Shown piece after piece: positions 1 through 7,139 of a stretch of 8,666 nt of DNA (within the stretch, counting starts at the first letter, position 1; the number at the start of each line of letters is the position of its first letter). The stretch spans positions 1 to 8,666 of the forward strand of contig CAZWEZ010000127.1 in NCBI GenBank assembly GCA_964632795.1, read 5' to 3'. Source of the DNA: CAZWEZ01 sp964632795. GTDB taxonomy: Bacteria > Pseudomonadota > Alphaproteobacteria > Rhodospirillales > 2-02-FULL-58-16. Position numbers and translations under genes: made by a program. The notes beneath the pieces were generated by a model. That model was given only the letters and a program-made list of their open reading frames with translations, searched no databases and had not been told where the DNA came from.

Positions 1-772
<772 letters not shown>

Positions 773-811
773 ATCCCCCCAAGGGCCGAAACCCCCAGGG
801 TTAAACAGAGA

Positions 812-875
812 CCTGTCCTTGCGCACAAACACTTCGGTCGAGTCTCCTCGACCATCATGAAATGCACAGGACAAG
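812..875 (-). ncRNA. Structured hairpin in the 16S leader RNA
   Basis: On the minus strand the outer arms are 863-875 (CTTGTCCTGTGCA) and 812-825 (TGCGCAAGGACAGG). They pair over about 13 bp with one bulged A and two G-U pairs. Nested inside is a perfect 7-bp stem, GGTCGAG/CTCGACC (836-842 with 847-853), closed by a GAGA tetraloop of the GNRA type. The structure lies about 40 nt upstream of the mature 16S end. It may be a processing or folding element of the precursor; that role is inferred. Confidence 0.6.
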
Positions 876-930
876 CCTCCAAAACCAAACCCGGAAACCG
901 CCGCCCGCGCATCCCTTCACATCTCAACAA

Positions 931-942
931 TGTCAAAGAGCA
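931..942 (-). promoter_or_regulatory. boxA-like rRNA antitermination site
   Basis: Read on the minus strand the sequence is TGCTCTTTGACA, one mismatch from the classical rrn boxA TGCTCTTTAACA. It lies inside the 16S leader about 105 nt downstream of the rrn -10 box and is followed by ATTGTTGA. In known rrn operons boxA RNA binds NusB-NusE to protect untranslated rRNA transcripts from Rho. Both position and sequence fit; binding is inferred. Confidence 0.75.
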
Positions 943-1046
943 AATTCGCGACACAGGATCGGCGGACACGGGAACCCGCGTCCCACGGCCGGTGAAAGAG
1001 GGCACCGACCAGCCGACCCGAATTTGGAAGTAAGCCGCGAGAGATC

Positions 1047-1076
1047 ATTATAGCGCCTTGGCGAAACCAAAGTCAC
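1047..1076 (-). promoter_or_regulatory. rrn promoter (sigma-70 type)
   Basis: On the minus strand the -35 hexamer is GTGACT (1071-1076), followed by an 18-nt spacer and a perfect -10 hexamer TATAAT (1047-1052). Immediately upstream of the -35 is a T-rich stretch ATTTTTT (1078-1084) that could serve as an UP element. Transcription would start near 1040 and run leftward into the leader and 16S. The perfect -10 box and the position upstream of boxA make this the best promoter in the window. Confidence 0.8.
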
Positions 1077-1095
1077 GAAAAAATGGCGCCACCGG

Positions 1096-1124
1096 TTGGC
1101 CTTGTGCCAACGGGATGATATAGG
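1096..1124 (+). promoter_or_regulatory. Candidate promoter for the lipoprotein gene
   Basis: TTGGCC (1096-1101) and TATAGG (1119-1124) are separated by exactly 17 nt and match four of six consensus bases each. The site points rightward, 67 nt before the ATG at 1191. Its -35 box lies about 20 bp from the rrn -35 box on the other strand, so the two promoters are back to back. The spacer includes TTGGC-CTTGT-GCCAA (1096-1110), a small inverted repeat that could be an operator. The call rests on pattern only. Confidence 0.45.
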
Positions 1125-1190
1125 TTGGCGCAACGGGGCCGCCCTTGCCACCGGTGGGCCCGATGCGTCCTCGTTGGGGGAGAGGAAACC

Positions 1191-1697
1191 ATGCTCAAAG
1201 TCACGTCCCTGTTGCCGGCCTGCCTGCTGCTGGCCGCCGAGCTGGCCCTGTCCGGGTGCGCCGAGACCGCGGGCATCGCGCCGAGCTCGAGCGCCGACGC
1301 CACCACCGGCGGCGGTCGGGAGATCCAGCAGTCGTTCAGCCATTTCCCCGACATCCCCATCCCCTCGGGGGCCAAGATTGAGGTCGACAAGACCCTGGTC
1401 TTCGGCAGCGGCGAGACGTGGACCGGCCGGCTGGTGATGTCGTCATCCCACTCCGCCTTCCAGATGTTCGATTTCTTCAAGCAGGAGCTGCCCGGGTTCG
1501 GGTGGCAGGAGATCACCTCGGTGCGCGCCAAGAGCAGCGTCCTGACCTATTCCCGACACCGGCGCATCGCCATCATCCAGATCGACCCCAGCACGCTCGG
1601 CGGCTCGGAGGTCGCCCTGACCGTATCGCCGCGCGGCGCCGACCAACCGCCGGGGGCCGCCCCGCCCCTGCCGGCGCCGGTGGAGCCGGCTCAGTAG
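1191..1697 (+). CDS. Small predicted lipoprotein of unknown function
   Basis: The 168-residue product begins with a lipoprotein-type signal: a basic start MLKVTSLL, a hydrophobic stretch and the lipobox LSGC with the acceptor at Cys23. A glutamate at residue 17 inside the hydrophobic core is unusual. ATG 1191 is chosen because GAGG (1182-1185) sits 5 nt before it; a longer ATG at 1125 would put about 20 hydrophilic residues ahead of the signal. After a Ser/Thr/Gly-rich linker comes a compact domain of about 100 residues with FPDIPIPSGAKI, a FFKQELPGFGWQE segment and alternating beta-like stretches, ending in a Pro-rich tail. I do not recognise the family. It is probably anchored to the outer or inner membrane. 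The gene ends 23 nt before the thiolase start and may be co-transcribed with it, though no functional link is evident. Confidence 0.85.
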   Translation: MLKVTSLLPACLLLAAELALSGCAETAGIAPSSSADATTGGGREIQQSFSHFPDIPIPSGAKIEVDKTLVFGSGETWTGRLVMSSSHSAFQMFDFFKQELPGFGWQEITSVRAKSSVLTYSRHRRIAIIQIDPSTLGGSEVALTVSPRGADQPPGAAPPLPAPVEPAQ

Positions 1698-1720
1698 TTA
1701 AAGCCGAGGAACGTCAAGCC

Positions 1721-2968
1721 GTGAAGGAAGTTGTCATCGTCGAGGGCGTGCGCAGCCCGATCGGCAAGTTCGGCGGTGGCCTGTCCGGGGTCCGCCCCGA
1801 CGACCTGCTGGCCGAGGTCTACAAGGCCCTGATGGACCGCGCCGGGGTCGATCCGGCGCTGCTGGACGACGTCTATGCCGGGTGCGGCAACCAGGCCGGC
1901 GAGGACAACCGGGACGTCGCCCGGATGTCGCTGCTGCTGGCCGGGTTCCCGGTCGAGGTGCCGGGCGTCACCGTCAACCGCAACTGTTCCTCGGCCCTGG
2001 AGGCGGTCAACCAGGCGGCCAAGGCGATCATCGCCGGCGAGGGCGACGTCTTCATCGGCAGCGGTGTCGAGTCCATGAGCCGGGCCCCGTGGAGCATGCC
2101 CAAGCCGGCAAGGGTGCCGGCCTTCGGCCATCCCGAGATCTTCGACACCACCGTCGGCTGGCGTTATCCCAACCCCCGGATGGACGAGATGTATCCCATC
2201 GTCAGCCTGGGCGAGACCGCCGAGAACGTGGCCGAGGAGATGGGGATCGGCCGCGCCGACCAGGACGCCTTCGCGCTCGAAAGCCACCGCCGGGCGACCG
2301 AGGCCATCGACGCCGGCCGGTTCACCGACGAGATCGTCCCCATCGCTGTGCCCCGGCGCAAGGGCCAGCCGGTGATCGTCGATACCGACGAACACCCCCG
2401 CTACCGAATCGAGGACGGCCGCTACGTCCTCGACACCTCGCTCGACGACCTGGCCAGGCTGCGGCCCGCCTTCCGCAAGGGGGGCACGGTGACCGCCGGC
2501 AACTCCAGCGGCATCAACGACGGCGCCGCCGCGCTGCTGCTGATGAGCCGGGAGACGGCCGACCACCTGGGTCTCGAGCCGATGGCCCGGTGGCTGGGCT
2601 CGGCGGCGGCCGGGGTCGATCCCGGGGTGATGGGCTACGGCCCGGTGCCGGCCACCGAGAAGCTGCTGGCCCGCCTCGGCCTGGAGATCGGCGAGGTCGG
2701 GCTGACCGAGCTCAACGAGGCCTTCGCCGCCCAGGCGCTCGGCTGCATGCGCCGCCTGGACCTCGACCCGGCGATCACCAACGTCAACGGCGGGGCGATC
2801 GCCCTCGGCCATCCCACCGGCTGCTCGGGAGCCCGCATCCTGGTCACCCTGCTGCACGAGATGAAGCGCCGGGCGGCGGGCCATGCCCGCCCGTTCTACG
2901 GCCTGGCGACGCTGTGCGTGGGCGTCGGCATGGGCGTATCGACGATGGTCGAATGGATCGGAGAATAA
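1721..2968 (+). CDS. Thiolase (acetyl-CoA C-acyltransferase family)
   Basis: The 415-residue product is a full-length thiolase that makes or cleaves 3-ketoacyl-CoA with CoA through a cysteine-bound acyl intermediate. Catalytic residues are in the expected order: nucleophile Cys89 in VNRNCSSALEAV, Asn332 in LNEAFAAQ, His364 in GGAIALGHPTGCSGAR, and Cys399 in LCVGVGMG. The N-terminal part, including GCGNQAGEDNRDVARMSLLLAG, resembles the beta-ketoadipyl-CoA (PcaF-like) and degradative FadA-like branch. No ketoadipate genes lie nearby, so the substrate cannot be assigned. GTG 1721 is chosen because the protein then starts at the conserved KEVVIVEGVRSPIG; GAGGA (1706-1710) precedes it. The reading frame is open upstream but overlaps the lipoprotein gene in a different frame. 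The CoA-transferase follows after 4 nt, suggesting translational linkage and a shared acyl-CoA pathway in the cytoplasm. Confidence 0.93.
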   Translation: MKEVVIVEGVRSPIGKFGGGLSGVRPDDLLAEVYKALMDRAGVDPALLDDVYAGCGNQAGEDNRDVARMSLLLAGFPVEVPGVTVNRNCSSALEAVNQAAKAIIAGEGDVFIGSGVESMSRAPWSMPKPARVPAFGHPEIFDTTVGWRYPNPRMDEMYPIVSLGETAENVAEEMGIGRADQDAFALESHRRATEAIDAGRFTDEIVPIAVPRRKGQPVIVDTDEHPRYRIEDGRYVLDTSLDDLARLRPAFRKGGTVTAGNSSGINDGAAALLLMSRETADHLGLEPMARWLGSAAAGVDPGVMGYGPVPATEKLLARLGLEIGEVGLTELNEAFAAQALGCMRRLDLDPAITNVNGGAIALGHPTGCSGARILVTLLHEMKRRAAGHARPFYGLATLCVGVGMGVSTMVEWIGE

Positions 2969-2972
2969 GTCG

Positions 2973-4202
2973 ATGAGCGACACTGTCGACCGGCCCCTGT
3001 CGGGGGTCCGCGTCACCGGGCTCGAGCAGTACATGGCCGGCCCCTACTGCACCCTGCTGCTGGCCGACGCCGGGGCCGAGATCGTCAAGATCGAGCGCCC
3101 CGGCGTCGGCGATCCGCGCCGCGCCATGCCGCCGTTCGCCGAGAAGGACGGCCGCAAGAAGGCGGCCGGCTTCATGGGCTACAATCGCAACAAGAAGAGC
3201 CTGGCGCTCAACCTGCGCGAGCCCCGGGGCCAGGAGGTCTTCCGCAAGCTGGTCGCCGCTTCCGACGTGGTGGTCGAAAACCTGCGCCCCGGGGCGATGA
3301 GCAAGATGGGACTCGGCCACCGCGACATGATGGTGCTCCACCCCCGGCTGGTGTGGGCGGTGATCTCGGGCTTCGGCCGCATGGAGGGCTTCAAGGGACC
3401 CTACAGCGACCGCCCGGCCTTCGACATCGTCGCCGAGGCGATGAGCGGGATCATGAACCAGGTCGGCTTCGCCGACAAACCGCCGTCATGGACCATCTAC
3501 GGCATGGCCGATATCTACACCGGCCTGGTCACCGCGTTCGGCATCATGCAGGCGCTGTTCATGCGCCAGCGCACCGGCCAGGGGCAACTGGTCGATTCGG
3601 CGATGTTCGACAACATGCTGTCGTTCAACGAACAGATGGTGGCGATGTATTCGGTGGCCGGGCAGATCCCCGAACGCGGGGTGCCGCGCAACCTGTTCCC
3701 GCGCGGCGCCTTCCTGGCCAAGGACGGCTATATCGCGCTGAACATTCCCGACAACATCCAGTGGCAACGCCTGTGTCAGGCCATGGGGCGCGAGGACCTG
3801 GTCGAGGACGAACGTACGAACACCGGCACCTCGCGGTGCGCCAACGCCGACTTCCTGACCCCGATCATCGAGGACTGGCTGGCCTCGATGACCCGCCAGG
3901 AGGCGGTCGATACGCTGAACGGCGCCGGGGTGCCGTGCGGCCCGGTGAATACCGCCGAGGACGTCTTCAACGACCCCCACGTCCGCGCCCGGGGCATGAT
4001 CGTGCCGATCGAGGACCCCGACTTCGGCACCTTCGAGTTCGCCCGCACCCCCCCCCACCTGTCGGCGGCCCCCCAGCCCAGGGTCGAGGCGGCCCCGAAT
4101 TTGGGCCAGCACACCCGGCAGATCCTCGAGCAGACGCTGGGATATTCATCGGCGGAGGTGGACGAGCTGGCCGCGGCGGGGGTGGTCGAAACCGGGGAGT
4201 GA
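2973..4202 (+). CDS. Family III CoA-transferase (CaiB/BaiF type)
   Basis: The 409-residue product has the family III CoA-transferase pattern: LSGVRVTGLEQYMAGPYCTLLLADAGAEIVKIERPG at residues 9-44, NRNKKSLALNL at 71-81, ENLRPGAM at 102-109, and MADIYTGL with the probable catalytic Asp180, followed by RTGQGQLVDSAMFDNML. These enzymes move CoA from one acyl-CoA to a free acid through an aspartyl-CoA anhydride; some relatives are racemases. The length fits the family. ATG 2973 follows GGAGAA (2960-2965) with a 7-nt gap, and that site lies in the last codons of the thiolase gene. The pair could activate a carboxylic acid and then thiolyse the product, but the acid is unknown and no dehydrogenase or hydratase is present here. 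A run of nine C bases (4048-4056) encodes Thr-Pro-Pro-His 359-362. The gene stops 12 nt before the convergent SPOR gene stop. Confidence 0.93.
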   Translation: MSDTVDRPLSGVRVTGLEQYMAGPYCTLLLADAGAEIVKIERPGVGDPRRAMPPFAEKDGRKKAAGFMGYNRNKKSLALNLREPRGQEVFRKLVAASDVVVENLRPGAMSKMGLGHRDMMVLHPRLVWAVISGFGRMEGFKGPYSDRPAFDIVAEAMSGIMNQVGFADKPPSWTIYGMADIYTGLVTAFGIMQALFMRQRTGQGQLVDSAMFDNMLSFNEQMVAMYSVAGQIPERGVPRNLFPRGAFLAKDGYIALNIPDNIQWQRLCQAMGREDLVEDERTNTGTSRCANADFLTPIIEDWLASMTRQEAVDTLNGAGVPCGPVNTAEDVFNDPHVRARGMIVPIEDPDFGTFEFARTPPHLSAAPQPRVEAAPNLGQHTRQILEQTLGYSSAEVDELAAAGVVETGE

Positions 4203-4214
4203 AGGCCGTTCCCT

Positions 4215-5597
4215 CTACCCGGAGCCCATGAAGCTGGGTTCGCAGTACTGGCGGCGAAGTTTGAGTTGCTTGCAGATGCCGGCGGCGGCCGCCTCGCTCT
4301 TCACCGGGCCCGCCTTGAGGCGGTAGAAGATGCCCTTGCCGGGGCCCAGGTCGACCATGGTGACCTCGGATTGGAAGCCGCCCAGTAGCTCGCGGTGGGC
4401 GCGGCGCAGTTGCGCCCAGCCGCGGTCGGCGGCCTTGCGCGTGCGGTAGGAGGCCAGGTGGACGGCGGGCCGGCGTCCCGACAGGGGGGTCAGGGAGCCC
4501 ATCTCGGCGGGCGTCAGCGCCACCGCCCCGGACGGCGCGGCGGCGGCGGCCATGCCTCCGGGCTGCAGGGCGCTCTCGACGGCCAGGCGTTCCCTGGCGT
4601 ACTCGTCGGTGCTGATGTAGCCCCCGGTCTGCAACAGCTCCAGGCGGCGCACCGCGTCGGCGGCCTCCATCAGCCCCTGGGGCGGCGGCCCCGGGTTGGC
4701 CACCGACACCGGAGCGGAGGGCATCAAGGCATCGAGGATCATCGCCCGTTCGGCGGCGTGCTGGCCGATGGTGATGGCGCGCAACTCGAGCGCCCGGCCG
4801 ATCGCCCTCAGGCGGGCCGATATCTGTTCGGTGGTCGGCACCGGGCGGTCGAGCCCGGCCGCCGGCGGCGGCGAGGTCAGCGGCAGCAGGCCGCCGATGT
4901 TGGCCTGGCGGCGGGTGTTGAACTCCGCCTGGGTGACCAGGCCCTGCTCAAGCAGGGCGCGCATGGTCTTGAACCTCGACACCATGTTGCCGTCGCCCTC
5001 GGAGAACATCGCCGGCATCGGCGAGGCCACCGGCGCCGGCGCCGGGCCGGGAGCTACCGGCATCGTCGGTTGCCCCATCGCCAGCGGCTGGACGGCGGGC
5101 TGGGGGGCCACCCCGGGAGCGAGGTAGCCGGCGCCGACCAGCTGCTGGCCGGCGGCGCCCAGCTCCATGCCGTGCAGCACGCCGCCGCTTTCCAGCATCG
5201 CCAGGTTGACGCTGGCGATCTCGGTCACCGGGCGGGTCGAGAAGTTGTTCCAGACCACGAATTGATGGCTGTTGTCGGGACGGATGGCGAGGATCGCTTC
5301 GTACAGCTCCCGGGCCTTGGTCGCCTGGCCGGTGCTCTGATACAGGATCCCCTGGCCGATCAGGGCATGGACGTCCTGGGAGTTGGCCTTCAGGGCGCGG
5401 GCGAAATAGGCTTCGGCCTTGACGTAGTTCCCCTTGGCCATCTCGGCCAGGCCCAGTTCGGCCTGATCGTTGTCCTTGAACCCGCTGCCGGCCCAGAAAT
5501 TCTCATCCAGCAGCCGGCCCTCCAGGATGCCGCCGCAGGCGCCGAGGCCGACCGTCGACACGGCGACCACCGCGCAGCACTTGATCAGCCCTTTCAC
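4215..5597 (-). CDS. TPR / SHOCT-like / SPOR-domain lipoprotein
   Basis: From GTG 5597 the product is 460 residues. MKGLIK, a hydrophobic stretch and lipobox LGAC (Cys21) mark a lipoprotein. Two TPR units span about residues 44-108 (GLAEMAKGNYVKAEAYFARA and the following ALIGQGILYQSTGQATKARE). After a Pro/Ala-rich linker come three similar short helical repeats at about 208-240, 262-293 and 316-347, resembling SHOCT domains (L..L...G.I...EY/EF). A C-terminal SPOR domain (about 377-455, VHLASYRTRKAADRGWAQL onward) would bind denuded peptidoglycan glycans, typically at the division site. This suggests an envelope or septum scaffold. TTG 5606 is an alternative start; GTG is preferred because AAAGGG lies 9 nt upstream and the signal peptide then begins cleanly. 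The gene is convergent with the CoA-transferase and is probably transcribed alone. Confidence 0.88.
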   Translation of the reverse strand: MKGLIKCCAVVAVSTVGLGACGGILEGRLLDENFWAGSGFKDNDQAELGLAEMAKGNYVKAEAYFARALKANSQDVHALIGQGILYQSTGQATKARELYEAILAIRPDNSHQFVVWNNFSTRPVTEIASVNLAMLESGGVLHGMELGAAGQQLVGAGYLAPGVAPQPAVQPLAMGQPTMPVAPGPAPAPVASPMPAMFSEGDGNMVSRFKTMRALLEQGLVTQAEFNTRRQANIGGLLPLTSPPPAAGLDRPVPTTEQISARLRAIGRALELRAITIGQHAAERAMILDALMPSAPVSVANPGPPPQGLMEAADAVRRLELLQTGGYISTDEYARERLAVESALQPGGMAAAAAPSGAVALTPAEMGSLTPLSGRRPAVHLASYRTRKAADRGWAQLRRAHRELLGGFQSEVTMVDLGPGKGIFYRLKAGPVKSEAAAAGICKQLKLRRQYCEPSFMGSG

Positions 5598-5714
5598 GTC
5601 TCCCAACCCTTTCCCGGCGCCCCGCGTCGCGTCACCGGAATGCCGAACAGAACACTAGGTATTGTATATAATAATCCGCCAAACCACTAACATTTGATTA
5701 ACCCATATACAATT
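5598..5714 (-). promoter_or_regulatory. AT-rich intergenic stretch with a spaced inverted repeat
   Basis: This stretch separates the SPOR gene from the small HTH gene and should carry the SPOR promoter. It contains ATTGTATAT (5661-5669) and its complement ATATACAAT (5705-5713), nine bases each, separated by 35 bp. The outer arm touches the HTH stop codon. An AT-rich block, TATTATATACAAT on the minus strand, could hold a -10 box, but I see no good -35 partner. The sharp drop in GC here marks the left edge of the low-GC island. Confidence 0.35.
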
Positions 5715-5960
5715 TTAGCACCGTTGCATATCGTTAAAAAGGCCCTTGACCACAACAGTGATGGCCTTATCCTTCCTGACAACCTCGCGCCCCGCCATCT
5801 CCAGCCTACGCAACACGTTATACTGATTGCTCCCCGTGGCCTTCCTCACGTCCGCCATGGTGCGGTTCCGTTCAAACATGGCCACCGCCTTGCTGACCTT
5901 GCTACCCACCCGCAGGCCAAACTTGTCCCGCCCAGACACGCCCCTGTCTTGGCCCGTCAT
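5715..5960 (-). CDS. Small basic winged-helix-like protein
   Basis: From ATG 5960 the product is 81 residues. The core GRDKFGLRVGSKVSKAVAMF, then TMADVRKATGSNQYNVLRRLE and a basic beta-like end, fits a small helix-turn-helix or winged-helix fold. I recall related short alphaproteobacterial proteins with the FGLR.G.K...AAAM pattern and a basic N-terminal tail, often of unknown function. A DNA-binding role is inferred from the basic charge and fold. The frame stays open to TTG 6044, which would give 109 residues and overlap the methyltransferase stop as TTGA, a layout typical of translational coupling. No Shine-Dalgarno is visible for TTG and only a weak AAAGG for ATG, so the start is uncertain. 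It probably shares a transcript with the methyltransferase upstream. GC content is lower than in the flanking genes. Confidence 0.65.
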   Translation of the reverse strand: MTGQDRGVSGRDKFGLRVGSKVSKAVAMFERNRTMADVRKATGSNQYNVLRRLEMAGREVVRKDKAITVVVKGLFNDMQRC

Positions 5961-6040
5961 GCCAACTTTGCCTTTGCCCAGGCTGGCGGTGGCGGCGCCT
6001 CTGGCGTTCGAGCGAACCCGCAGCGCTCTCGCTCTTGAAA

Positions 6041-6880
6041 TCAAGGGGAGTGCCGGGCGATAACCGAGAACTCCCGTGGCGAGGGACGCCAGGGCTTTCC
6101 GGTAAGCGCGTCTACCACCTGCACGACCTCAAACCCGTTGGCGGTCAATTCTTCAGTGATGCTTTCCGGATCGAAGTATTGCAGCCAGTTGAAGATTTCA
6201 CGTGTGCGTTCGGGCTCGACGATCAGATAGCGATCCAACGCAAGCTTCAGGTCGTCATAGAGGAAAGTCGTAAGGAAGCCGAAATAGTCCCCCGACGCCC
6301 AGAAACCATCCATCAGGCGCAGGCCATAGCTTGAGGCTTCCTGCCGCTGTTCGAACTGGTGGCTGGAAAAAACATCGAAGACAAAGCATCCGCCAAATTT
6401 TAGCGCAGCTTTGACCTTTCCGTACAAAAGACGGCGCCGCTCGAGTGACAGGGCGCAGAGGTCGCCGTATATCAATAAAACAAGGTCCTGATCCGGCGGC
6501 AGATCGTCTTTGAGATAATCGGCCCGAATGAAGTTTATTTCCAGACGTTCCTGTTGCGCGGCGTCGCGCGCATGGTCAATGGAGCGCAACGAAAAATCCA
6601 ACCCGGTTACCCGCGCTCCGCGCCGCGCCATCCGCATCGAATAAAGGCCAGGCCCACACCCCAGGTCACACACTGCCTTGCCGGCAAGATCGAACCGCAG
6701 GTTCATCCATTCGACTATTCCGTCGATTGACGTGGATTGTCGTGACGCCATGTCGCCCTCGGCATCCAAATGAAATTCCAACATGCGGTGCGATATGTGC
6801 GGATCGGTCCACAACTCATCCACGGAATAAACGGAAAACGGCTTGGGCCGCTCGTTCAAAGACAACAGTTCTTGAAACAT
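6041..6880 (-). CDS. Class I SAM-dependent methyltransferase
   Basis: The 279-residue product has a Rossmann methyltransferase core: motif I VCDLGCGPGLY at residues 70-80, the acidic end of beta 2 in VTGLDFS (Asp95), FIRADYL (Asp121), and a motif IV-like LLIYGDLCALS at 136-146. The N-terminal SVDELWTDPHISHRMLEFHL and ASRQ...SIDGIVEW segments match a methyltransferase group I associate with Firmicutes as well as proteobacteria. The substrate is unknown; a small molecule is more likely than DNA because no DPPY/NPPY motif is present. ATG 6880 is chosen over ATG 6901 because AGAGGG (6888-6893) lies 7 nt before it and nothing good precedes 6901. The stop overlaps the possible TTG start of the next gene. 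Base composition is clearly less GC-rich than the thiolase region, suggesting later acquisition. Confidence 0.88.
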   Translation of the reverse strand: MFQELLSLNERPKPFSVYSVDELWTDPHISHRMLEFHLDAEGDMASRQSTSIDGIVEWMNLRFDLAGKAVCDLGCGPGLYSMRMARRGARVTGLDFSLRSIDHARDAAQQERLEINFIRADYLKDDLPPDQDLVLLIYGDLCALSLERRRLLYGKVKAALKFGGCFVFDVFSSHQFEQRQEASSYGLRLMDGFWASGDYFGFLTTFLYDDLKLALDRYLIVEPERTREIFNWLQYFDPESITEELTANGFEVVQVVDALTGKPWRPSPREFSVIARHSP

Positions 6881-6901
6881 GGAAAAGCCCTCTTCATCCA
6901 T

Positions 6902-7071
6902 CGCCCGGGGCCGCTCGCCGTGTGTTGGCCAGCAATGGTGCTATTATCAAAAAATGTTTTATTTACAATCTGTTATGCCGTCAGTCACTCAAATATTTGA
7001 TAAACATGGCCGACAAGTTTCGGCCTATCAACGGTTCGGCGGGATCGGGGAATGCCACTATCAGGATATTG
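6902..7071. promoter_or_regulatory. Low-GC intergenic region with two short palindromes
   Basis: No gene is visible here. The region should contain the methyltransferase promoter on the minus strand. It holds a perfect 12-bp palindrome TCAAATATTTGA (6989-7000) and a hairpin GGCCGA-CAAGTT-TCGGCC (7008-7025). A weak promoter candidate on the minus strand is TTGAGT (6987-6992), a 19-nt gap, and TGTAAA (6962-6967); its -35 overlaps the 12-bp palindrome, which could therefore be an operator. CAGGATATTG occurs at 7062-7071 and again at 7075-7084, the second copy lying inside the large palindrome that follows. Confidence 0.35.
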
Positions 7072-7139
7072 CAGCAGGATATTGGTGACAGTATACTTAA
7101 TTAATCTTAATTAAGTATACTGTCACCAATATCCTGCTG
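7072..7139. repeat. 68-bp near-perfect palindrome (33-bp arms)
   Basis: Arms 7072-7104 and 7107-7139 are perfect inverted copies of 33 bp around the 2-nt centre TC. The outer arm starts CAGCAGGATATTGGTGACAG and the inner part is GTATACTTAATTAA. Its right edge is 9 bp from the stop of the FliL-like gene. It looks like two mobile-element ends joined head to head, or the remnant of a REP/MITE-type element. ATGCC occurs on both sides (7052-7056 and 7140-7144) and may be a target duplication. There is no T-tract after it on either strand, so it is not a standard intrinsic terminator, although a stem this long could block 3' exonucleases. Confidence 0.9.

Larger units (their letters stand above)
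773..1040 (-). other. 16S rRNA transcribed leader
   Basis: About 270 nt lie between the rrn promoter and the mature 16S 5' end. The stretch has no convincing coding region on either strand; the ORFs across it are chance readings. It holds a boxA-like antitermination site (931-942) and a long imperfect hairpin (812-875). This matches the usual arrangement of an rrn leader, where the nascent RNA binds Nus factors and is later trimmed by RNases. The RNase III stem that pairs with sequence 3' of 16S cannot be tested because the 3' side is outside the window. Confidence 0.75.

Noticed and set aside
1691..3034. 447-codon minus-strand open frame
   Set aside because: It is the antisense shadow of the thiolase, whose catalytic motifs are all intact on the plus strand; long shadows are expected at this GC content.
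3353..4231. 292-codon plus-strand open frame
   Set aside because: Out-of-frame shadow of the CoA-transferase, rich in Arg/Gly/Pro, no motif.
4395..5690. 431-codon plus-strand open frame
   Set aside because: Shadow of the SPOR lipoprotein; its product is low-complexity Gly/Arg/His-rich sequence with no domain.
7072..7104. Agrobacterium T-DNA border-like sequence (CAGGATAT)
   Set aside because: Only the short CAGGATAT core matches; the rest of the border consensus is absent and the site is part of a palindrome.
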